A stretch of 12,418 bases of DNA, taken from contig DNIT01000108.1 of NCBI GenBank assembly GCA_003489345.1, positions 2,105 to 14,522 of the forward strand, in the 5' to 3' direction. A model generated the notes under the pieces. It did no database searches and was not told the origin of the DNA. It worked only from the letters and a program-made list of their open reading frames with translations. Positions 7,245 through 12,418 of the stretch are shown here, in pieces. Every line of letters begins with the position of its first letter. Position 1 is the stretch's first letter. Source of the stretch: Pelotomaculum sp. GTDB taxonomy: Bacteria > Bacillota > Desulfotomaculia > Desulfotomaculales > Pelotomaculaceae. The translations under genes and the position numbers were made by a program.

Positions 7245-7322
7245 TCAACCGTACTTGCACCGCGGACCAGCCCTAAAGCGGGAGATGATACCCTGCGCCT
7301 CGAGTAAATGTTCTAGCTCCAT
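7245..7322 (-). CDS. Possible 25-residue peptide overlapping the moaC stop
   Basis: The ATG at 7322-7320 overlaps the last codons of moaC (its TAG is 7315-7313), the arrangement used for translational coupling. The frame reads MELEHLLEAQGIISRFRAGP, then RCKYG, and stops at TGA 7247-7245. The first half would be an amphipathic helix. No separate ribosome binding site is present beyond moaC's own end. I recognise no family. It could be a coupled micropeptide, the eroded start of a lost gene between moaC and mog, or chance. Confidence 0.25.
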   Translation of the reverse strand: MELEHLLEAQGIISRFRAGPRCKYG

Positions 7323-7807
7323 GCAGCCTCACCCTTACGCTCAAAGGTGCCGCTTTTACCGCCGCTTTTATGGACCAGCCTGACCGCCCCGATGACCATC
7401 TCACGGTCGGCAGCCTTACACATGTCGTATATAGCCAGCGCCGCCACACTCACCGCAGTCAGCGCCTCCATCTCCACCCCGGTCTGTCCGGTCACCCGCG
7501 CCCTGGCTTCGATTTCAACCGTATTGCGATCATAATTGGGTCGAAAATAAACGTCAACCCCGCTGATCATCAAGGGATGACAGAGGGGTATGAGGGCAGA
7601 TGTTTTTTTGGCAGCCATAATCCCGGCAATTCGGGCCACCCCAAAGACCTCTCCCTTGGGCACCTTCCCCTCCACAATTAATTCGAGTGTCTCTTTACGC
7701 ATGGCGACCTCGCCGCGGGCAACGGCTTCCCTGTGGGTGACCGCCTTGCCTCCCACCTCCACCATCCTGGCCTGACCTTGCTCATCCAGGTGCGTTAATT
7801 CGCTCAT
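7313..7807 (-). CDS. moaC: Cyclic pyranopterin monophosphate synthase
   Basis: Predicted 164 aa. Together with MoaA it turns GTP into cyclic pyranopterin monophosphate, the first step of molybdenum cofactor synthesis; it acts as a cytosolic hexamer. All family motifs are present: VEVGGKAVTHREAVARGEV near 17-34, IPLCHPL with H77, GVEMEALTAVSVAALAIYDM at 110-129 and LVHKSGGKSG at 144-153. D128 and K131, matching the catalytic pair known from E. coli MoaC, fall in YDMCKA. I start at ATG 7807 (MSELTHLD) because GGAGGAG lies 7 bases upstream; the frame is open 14 codons further to 7849, but those are not family sequence. It must have its own promoter, as a terminator (7941-7980) closes the gene upstream. 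Confidence 0.95.
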   Translation of the reverse strand: MSELTHLDEQGQARMVEVGGKAVTHREAVARGEVAMRKETLELIVEGKVPKGEVFGVARIAGIMAAKKTSALIPLCHPLMISGVDVYFRPNYDRNTVEIEARARVTGQTGVEMEALTAVSVAALAIYDMCKAADREMVIGAVRLVHKSGGKSGTFERKGEAAWS

Positions 7808-7940
7808 ACTATTGCTCCTCCGTCTCCACAGGCTTACCGGCTCTATCAAACCCGCAGCCCAGTTTGGGTATAATTTGCCACCCAGTAGTATTTCTCCCGG
7901 AAAGCAAAATATCCTCCGAAAAATGTCGGAAATACATCAT

Positions 7941-7980
7941 AAAAATAGCAGCAGGCCGTTCCCAGGAGTGACCTGCTGCT
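7941..7980 (-). terminator. Intrinsic terminator of the first SLH protein gene
   Basis: On the minus strand AGCAGCAGG (7980-7972) pairs perfectly with CCTGCTGCT (7955-7947), then ATTTTTATG follows. It starts 34 bases after the SLH gene's stop and separates it from moaC. Confidence 0.9.
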
Positions 7981-8013
7981 CAACGTCTAACGTGGATTGA
8001 TGCGGGCAACAAC

Positions 8014-10215
8014 TCAAAGTTCGGTCAGCCTGTAGATTTGGCCGTCTCTCAGACGCAGTTCCACATCCCAGCCTTCTTCCACATCTTCAAGATCAATTCT
8101 GTCGCCGTCCCTGTCTCTCAGTATGGCTCCGTCTTCCAGGTAATACGTGAATTGATTTCCGCTGCTTTGTTCAATTTGAATCCTTTCGCTGCTGACCCGC
8201 ACGTTGATGATTTCTCCCTGGACGGTAATGTCTTCGTCATTGGTGATTTCGATTGTTACAACCTCATCATCTTCTATTTCTATCTCCGCTTCGCTGCCGA
8301 TAACAATCTCCTCTAGGTCAATTGAGTCGCCATCTTTGGAGCATTCGACATCATCGGAGATGTCGTAGCGCTCCTCGTCGCCGTCACTGTTTGTAAGCCA
8401 TAAGCGCGGGCTGCTCCCGGTTCTCAGGCCGGATATCACACCTTCCTCAGTTGACTGGTCACTGTCTAAGACCTCGATTTCATCCACCCAGTCGTCACTA
8501 TCCAACTCCAATCTGACCTCGTCCCCGATTGCAAGTTCATCAAAGTCGAGCTGCCTGCTTCCCTTGTACACCTCAACATCTTCGACCACCTTATAGGTAA
8601 ACTTGTCTCCCTCGCTGTTGCGGATGGTTATCCCGTAGGTGCCCGTAGTATCCAAAGCCCTGATTTTACCCTCCAGATCACTCTTGTTGGAATCAAGGAC
8701 CTCAATATCCGTGACATAATTCCGGCTGTTAAGTTCCAGACGAACTTTGTCTCCCGTGTTTAAATCACCCAGACCCTCACTATCACCGTCAATAATCACG
8801 TCTACATCTTCGTCAAGGGTATAGGTATTGATGTAACCGTACACATCCCTAATGGTTATCTCACTACCGTCTAGATCCTGGATGGTGCCTTCGGGTGAGG
8901 TATCCCGAAGGATTACAATCTTAATTACTTTTTGGCCATATACAGCAACCTCGACCTCATTGTTAACCGCAATCGTCTCGTAGCTAACAGCGCTGTTATC
9001 TTTCAGTACGGCAACCCCGGCCGGCACCTCCAGTTCCATCTTGGACCCACCGCTGGTTATGGTCAGAATGGATGACTCGACATCTGTGACCTTACCTTTT
9101 ACCGTACTGGTACTGAGTACATTGATTGACGTAATCTGGTTGCCTTCCAACCTCATCTCAATATATTTTCCAGCGCTTAAGCCGGCCAAAGACATCTGGC
9201 CGCTCGGGTCATTCACCGTGACGCTGCTGGGGACCGAACGGGTAAGTTTAGTGCCGTCAAGGCAGGTAATCACCACCCAGCATTCACTACCTATAAAAAA
9301 GACGTTATCTACCAGTCCCTGGTATACCTCTCCCTGATTGGCCCCCTGTCCCTGACTGGACCTTACAGCTTGTACAAGAACAACCTGCCCGCTGTCATCT
9401 AATGTCAGCTTGACCGAGTCACCGTTCTTAATACCGGCAGGCTCCACCTTTTTCCCGTCAAGATAGTACCAGCATTCGGCGGTCAGAAACTTACTGGTGC
9501 CTTCCTGCAGATCAATCAGTCCTGAGATCGGTTCAATATTCGAGACCGTACCGGTTATGCGGCGATCCGGATAGGGATTGGCCAATTCCTTATTCAACAG
9601 GTTGGACAATAAAACTGCCATCTGGGCCCGGTTGATCACGCTGTTAGGCTCAAAAACGTTGCCCGGCAGCCCCTGCATGAGTTCATGATCCACCAGTGTG
9701 GCCACATATTCCTGATATCCGTACGGTATCTGATCGGCATCAGCAAAGTCCAGGGAAGAGCCGGTGGCGTTCAGGTCAAAAGCCAGGCAGACCAGGGCGG
9801 CGACCTGCGCCCTCGATGCCGCGCCGGTGGGCTCAAGTTGGCTGAGGTAGTTCTTATCGAGCATCCCCCGCTCAACACCCATAATCAGGTAACCCCTTCC
9901 CCAGGGTAAATATGGCACCTGGTAGGCAACATCCGCCTCTTCCATAGCCCTGGCCTGATCGTCCAAACCAAGCATCCTGATCAGCATGGCCACGGCCTCC
10001 AGTCTGGTGACACTCTGGTAGGGCAAAAACCTCCCGTCCGGGTAACCCTCCAAGATCTCCAGCGCACTCATTTCCGTAATTTCCTGCTCAGCCCATGACG
10101 CCTCACCTATATCCAGCAGCTGATCAGCCCCGGCCTCCGAGCTTAAAGCGCCGCTAAAAATCATTACTGCAGCGAAAGCTGCAATAAAAAGGATTAAATG
10201 CATTTTTCTCGGCAT
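8014..10215 (-). CDS. S-layer homology domain protein with seven tandem beta modules
   Basis: Predicted 733-aa exported, wall-anchored protein. Residues 1-30 are a signal peptide (MPRKMHLILFIAAFAAVMIF, cleavage near EAGA). Three SLH domains, about 32-85, 93-150 and 155-213, would bind pyruvylated secondary cell-wall polymer; SLH1 has GYPDGRFLPYQSVTRLEA and SLH3 has GLPGNVFEPNSVINRAQMA. The remainder (218-733) is seven units of about 70 residues. Each opens with G-x-hydrophobic (ITGTVSNI, VKGKVTDV, LEGKIRAL) and closes with a G-D-x-V-hydrophobic pattern, as in small beta barrels. This part is very acidic and has no catalytic motif I recognise. ATG 10215 is chosen over the upstream in-frame GTG 10353 because the signal peptide starts here and a G9 run sits 8 bases before it. 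A paralogue lies directly upstream. A structural S-layer or adhesion role is inferred. Confidence 0.85.
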   Translation of the reverse strand: MPRKMHLILFIAAFAAVMIFSGALSSEAGADQLLDIGEASWAEQEITEMSALEILEGYPDGRFLPYQSVTRLEAVAMLIRMLGLDDQARAMEEADVAYQVPYLPWGRGYLIMGVERGMLDKNYLSQLEPTGAASRAQVAALVCLAFDLNATGSSLDFADADQIPYGYQEYVATLVDHELMQGLPGNVFEPNSVINRAQMAVLLSNLLNKELANPYPDRRITGTVSNIEPISGLIDLQEGTSKFLTAECWYYLDGKKVEPAGIKNGDSVKLTLDDSGQVVLVQAVRSSQGQGANQGEVYQGLVDNVFFIGSECWVVITCLDGTKLTRSVPSSVTVNDPSGQMSLAGLSAGKYIEMRLEGNQITSINVLSTSTVKGKVTDVESSILTITSGGSKMELEVPAGVAVLKDNSAVSYETIAVNNEVEVAVYGQKVIKIVILRDTSPEGTIQDLDGSEITIRDVYGYINTYTLDEDVDVIIDGDSEGLGDLNTGDKVRLELNSRNYVTDIEVLDSNKSDLEGKIRALDTTGTYGITIRNSEGDKFTYKVVEDVEVYKGSRQLDFDELAIGDEVRLELDSDDWVDEIEVLDSDQSTEEGVISGLRTGSSPRLWLTNSDGDEERYDISDDVECSKDGDSIDLEEIVIGSEAEIEIEDDEVVTIEITNDEDITVQGEIINVRVSSERIQIEQSSGNQFTYYLEDGAILRDRDGDRIDLEDVEEGWDVELRLRDGQIYRLTEL

Positions 10216-10223
10216 AGTACCAT

Positions 10224-10232
10224 CCCCCCCCC
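10224..10232 (-). promoter_or_regulatory. G9 homopolymer acting as ribosome binding site of the SLH gene
   Basis: On the minus strand nine consecutive G (10232-10224) are followed by ATGGTACT and the ATG at 10215. No other purine-rich site is available, so the homopolymer must serve as Shine-Dalgarno. Such tracts slip during replication and would change pairing and spacing. Confidence 0.5.
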
Positions 10233-10248
10233 TTACCAAAATAGACGC

Positions 10249-10326
10249 CTGATAGCAGAAAAAGGTTCTACCATCAGAGCCCTTTAGGAAAAAGCTGCAT
10301 AAATACCGGCGCCCGACGGGCTGCAG
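10249..10326 (-). promoter_or_regulatory. Structured 5' leader of the SLH gene
   Basis: In the minus-strand RNA, CUGAUGGUAGAA (10277-10266) pairs with UUCUGCUAUCAG (10260-10249): 12 bp including two G-U wobbles, with a 5-base loop. Further upstream, CTGCA/TGCAG (10326-10322/10299-10295) encloses a GCCC/GGGC hairpin (10321-10311). The wobbles pair only in the orientation of this gene's mRNA; read from the plus strand they would be A-C mismatches. Long stable leaders are known for S-layer mRNAs. No known riboswitch is recognised and no clear promoter was found. Confidence 0.5.
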
Positions 10327-10415
10327 GACAGACCATAAAACAACAATTGCCACCCTTTAGAGCTAATAATTATCTTTACCTGCTAAAATTTCCTGCTTCA
10401 TCCTGACATTAAAAC

Positions 10416-10460
10416 AAAAAAATCCGCCACAGGATTTTTTTACTCTGAAAGCGGATTTTT
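10416..10460. terminator. Bidirectional terminator between the two SLH-type genes, with alternative pairings
   Basis: AAAAATCCGC (10418-10427) pairs with GCGGATTTTT (10451-10460), 10 bp with a 23-base loop; on the minus strand the stem is followed by T7-type sequence. The same left arm can pair instead with GGATTTTTTT (10432-10441) through AAAAAAATCC (10416-10425). Either form could stop transcription. It separates the second SLH-type gene from the leader of the first. Confidence 0.7.
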
Positions 10461-10585
10461 CTATGCAACGAACAGTCTTAACCCTGGATTGCTTTACTCC
10501 TCCACATTAGCCGCCCGCAGTCACGCAGTCATAGCCACCCGGACTTCTCTTTTCAGGACAACATCAAATGTTCATTAAGCAATCG

Positions 10586-10610
10586 AAAGCCGCCCGGTGA
10601 AGAGCGGCCC
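10586..10610 (-). terminator. Short GC hairpin just after the second repeat-protein gene
   Basis: On the minus strand GCCGC (10608-10604) pairs with GCGGC (10593-10589) and is followed by TTTCG. It begins about 10 bases after the stop at 10618. The T-tract is poor; the stronger terminator is at 10416-10460. The remaining bases 10461-10585 show no ORF or clear structure. Confidence 0.4.
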
Positions 10611-10617
10611 GTCTCTG

Positions 10618-12418
10618 TTATTCCTTTGTCAAGCTGTAAACCTTACCGTCCTGCAATTTCAGTTTTACTTCCCATCCTTCACTAACGTCTTTAAAGTTGA
10701 TGCTATCTCCATCCCGGTCTTTCAGAGAAGCATTGCTCTTTAGATAATAGGTGAATTCGTTGCCGCTGACCTGTTTAATCTTGATCTTGTTACTGCTGGT
10801 ATTAACATCGGTCACTTCACCTTCCAACGTAATATTCTGGTCGTCAGTAACATCAATACTTTTGGCTTTACCGCTTTCTGCCTTTACCTCAACTTCGCTG
10901 CCGATTACGAGATCATAGATACGGATGCTCTCACCATCGCTGTAGAAGGCGGTGCTGTTTGTAATGGTATACTGGACCTTGCTCCCGTTGCTTTTTTCTA
11001 TTCGAATCACAGGTTTATTACCGGTAACCAGATCCGCAATCTTACCAGTGATATTGGAACTGGTATTTTTGATAACCACAATATAATCAACCCGGCCCCG
11101 GCTGTTCTTTTCCAGCATTACCCACTCCCCGGTGCGCAGTTCGTCAAAGTCAATCTCGGAGCCGTCCCTCCTCACTTCCACATTGCTGTTTACAGCATAT
11201 TGCCGGGTTTGATCGTCATCGTCGCGGATGGTTATACCATAGGCGCCGCTGGTATCCAGCTCCCTTATGACACCCTCTATCCCACCGGAGCCAGAATCAA
11301 GCACATTGATATAAACAACCCGGTCCTGGCTGTTTAGTTCCAGAATAACCCGCTCCCCGGTGCGCAGCTCGTCAAAGTCAATCTCGGAGCCGTCCTCCCA
11401 CACCTCCACGTCGCTGTCTACCACGTAATCATACCCAGCTCCGTCATCATCGTAAATAGTAATACCATAGGCGCCGCTGGTATCCAGCTCTCTTATCCAA
11501 CCCTCCAACCCGGAGTCGGAATCAAGCACACTGATATAATCGACCCGGTCCTCGCTGTTTAGTTCCAGCTTTACCCGCTCCCCGGCGCGCAGCTCATCAA
11601 AGCCAATTTTATAGCCTTCCTTCCTCACTTCCACGTCGCTGGCCACAATGTAGTCCCGGGTATCCCCGTCGTCGTTGCGAATGGTTATACCATATGTGCC
11701 ACTGGTATCAACTTCCCTTATGACGCCCTCCAAATTACCGTAACTAATTATATTAATTTTGATCGCTTCATTTTCGTACGCTTCAATGTTAACCAGATAG
11801 CCCTCCCTGAGAGCGTCGTATGACACCACGTTGTCCTCGCCTCTGGTTACCACAATGTCGGCCGGCACATTCAGCTTTATTGTCGCACCGGTATCTTTAC
11901 GCACCGTCAGTGCGGTGGATCTTTTCGATGTTACGGTGCCCTTCACAGCGCTGATATCAAGAGTACTTATTTTAGTAACTTTATTGTTTACAACTCTAAT
12001 CTCTACATAGTCCCCTCTACTCAACAACGAGACGTCCTGTTGCCGGCCCGCTTTATCTACTTTTATACCTCCAGTTACAGAACGGGTTAAACTGTCGCCG
12101 TTAAAATCGGTGATGCTCAGCCAGTATTCCCCGGAGACGCTCAGAAGGTTGCTGACCTTACCCGTGTAAATTTGGGCAGTTCCGCTTTCACTAGACGGTT
12201 CACCCGTCCTCTCAGCTCTGACGAAAACAACCTGGTTACTCTTGTCTAATACCAGTTTCACCTCGTCGCCCGCTTTAAGATCGGCCGCCCCCGCCTTTTC
12301 CCCGTCAAGATAGTACCAGCATTCGGCGGTCAGAATTCTACTGATACCACCCTGCAGGGTAATCAGTCCTGCGGACGGTTCAATATTCGAGATCTTACCG
12401 GTTATGCGGCGATCCGGA
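10618..12418 (-). CDS. Paralogous repeat surface protein, N-terminus beyond the window
   Basis: The frame is open from the window edge (first complete codon 12417-12415) to TAA 10620-10618, 599 visible residues. There is no reason to start at the GTG 12261, because the sequence before it (PDRRITGKISNIEPSAGLIT, TAECWYYLDGEK) aligns with residues 216 onward of the neighbouring SLH protein. I infer that a signal peptide and three SLH domains lie outside the window. Visible modules, by similarity to the neighbour, are three N-terminal units, then LEGVIRELDTSGAYGITI-type modules present three times in tandem, then the same last two units ending EGWEVKLKLQDGKVYSLTKE. The protein is acidic, without membrane segments or cysteine-rich motifs. 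The role is presumably structural in the S-layer; that part is inference. Confidence 0.85.
   Translation of the reverse strand, partial: PDRRITGKISNIEPSAGLITLQGGISRILTAECWYYLDGEKAGAADLKAGDEVKLVLDKSNQVVFVRAERTGEPSSESGTAQIYTGKVSNLLSVSGEYWLSITDFNGDSLTRSVTGGIKVDKAGRQQDVSLLSRGDYVEIRVVNNKVTKISTLDISAVKGTVTSKRSTALTVRKDTGATIKLNVPADIVVTRGEDNVVSYDALREGYLVNIEAYENEAIKINIISYGNLEGVIREVDTSGTYGITIRNDDGDTRDYIVASDVEVRKEGYKIGFDELRAGERVKLELNSEDRVDYISVLDSDSGLEGWIRELDTSGAYGITIYDDDGAGYDYVVDSDVEVWEDGSEIDFDELRTGERVILELNSQDRVVYINVLDSGSGGIEGVIRELDTSGAYGITIRDDDDQTRQYAVNSNVEVRRDGSEIDFDELRTGEWVMLEKNSRGRVDYIVVIKNTSSNITGKIADLVTGNKPVIRIEKSNGSKVQYTITNSTAFYSDGESIRIYDLVIGSEVEVKAESGKAKSIDVTDDQNITLEGEVTDVNTSSNKIKIKQVSGNEFTYYLKSNASLKDRDGDSINFKDVSEGWEVKLKLQDGKVYSLTKE
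11056..11736 (-). repeat. Three tandem 225-228 bp coding repeats inside the second surface protein
   Basis: Units are 11736-11512 (225 bp), 11511-11284 (228 bp) and 11283-11056 (228 bp). Each encodes G/N-[LI]-E-G-x-I-R-E-[LV]-D-T-S-G-x-YGITI, then a DVEV/NVEV strand, then FDELR-[AT]-GE and V-Y-I. The last two units share the DNA GTCAAAGTCAATCTCGGAGC (plus strand, from 11143 and 11371). The neighbouring SLH protein has one clear copy (residues 513-587, starting at base 8679). Confidence 0.9.
12301..12418. repeat. Block duplicated at 9454-9571 in the neighbouring SLH gene
   Basis: A 35-base run (12301-12335) is identical to 9454-9488, and a 23-base run (12396-12418) is identical to 9549-9571. 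The two runs are equally far apart in both copies, with the intervening bases clearly related. This marks the tandem gene duplication, with an offset of 2847 bp at this point, and the homology reaches the window edge. Confidence 0.9.

Noticed and set aside
7121..7312. The moaC frame stays open for 63 codons after its TAG, into mog
   Set aside because: MoaC is already of normal length and ends normally. The extension shows no family sequence, so stop readthrough is not supported.
7808..7940. Possible molybdenum cofactor riboswitch ahead of moaC
   Set aside because: The space between the terminator and the gene is about 130 bases and I see no characteristic Moco-RNA helices; only a weak TTATAC-type -10 is visible (7873-7868).
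10216..10353. N-terminal extension of the first SLH protein from GTG 10353
   Set aside because: It would bury the signal peptide behind 46 residues and translate the hairpins and the G9 tract of the leader.
11056..11736. Direct repeats considered as a CRISPR-like or other non-coding array
   Set aside because: The repeats are 225-228 bp, multiples of three, and encode repeated protein modules without spacers.
10618..12261. GTG at 12261 as start of the second repeat protein
   Set aside because: The frame continues upstream with strong similarity to the neighbouring paralogue up to the window edge, so the gene is truncated by the window and does not start there.

Overview
The window reads as ordinary chromosome from an anaerobic, low-to-mid-GC Firmicute. 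Peptococcaceae (Pelotomaculum/Desulfotomaculum-like) is my best guess. The reasons are strong AGGAGG-type ribosome binding sites, a HrcA/CIRCE-controlled groESL operon, SLH-domain surface proteins, an L,D-transpeptidase carrying copper-amine-oxidase-N-like domains, frequent GTG/TTG starts and a tRNA with encoded CCA. The species assignment is inference; no marker gene fixes it.

Layout. Bases 1-155 hold the C-terminal end of a coiled-coil protein (+), followed by a clean terminator. Bases 156-635 are non-coding apart from tRNA-Thr(CGU) on the minus strand with a textbook sigma-A promoter, plus several hairpins. Next come a secreted L,D-transpeptidase (+) and, convergent with it and separated by one base, a ZNT9-like cation diffusion facilitator (-). 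An O6-alkylguanine-DNA alkyltransferase (-) is divergent from a small two-TM membrane protein (+). Bases 4016-4419 are intergenic and carry a GC hairpin, a likely C-terminal scrap of a tyrosine recombinase, and the groESL terminator region.

The right half is entirely on the minus strand. It contains groES-groEL (perfect CIRCE, good promoter, TTG start for groEL) and moaC-mog for molybdenum cofactor synthesis, with a 25-codon ORF overlapping the moaC stop. It ends with two tandem paralogous genes for large acidic exported proteins. The first is complete (733 aa) and has a signal peptide, three SLH domains and seven roughly 70-residue beta-type modules. The second is cut by the window end and shows the same modules, with one module expanded to three near-identical copies. 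Both paralogues end in the same final module, and the conserved DNA blocks between them lie about 2.85 kb apart.

Functionally the window mixes housekeeping (protein folding, cofactor synthesis, DNA alkyl repair, metal homeostasis) with envelope functions (peptidoglycan cross-linking, S-layer-associated proteins). I see no defence system, CRISPR array, prophage or intact mobile element. The least explained material is the paired SLH/repeat proteins and the structured leader of the first one, so that is where a new biological feature would most likely be found.
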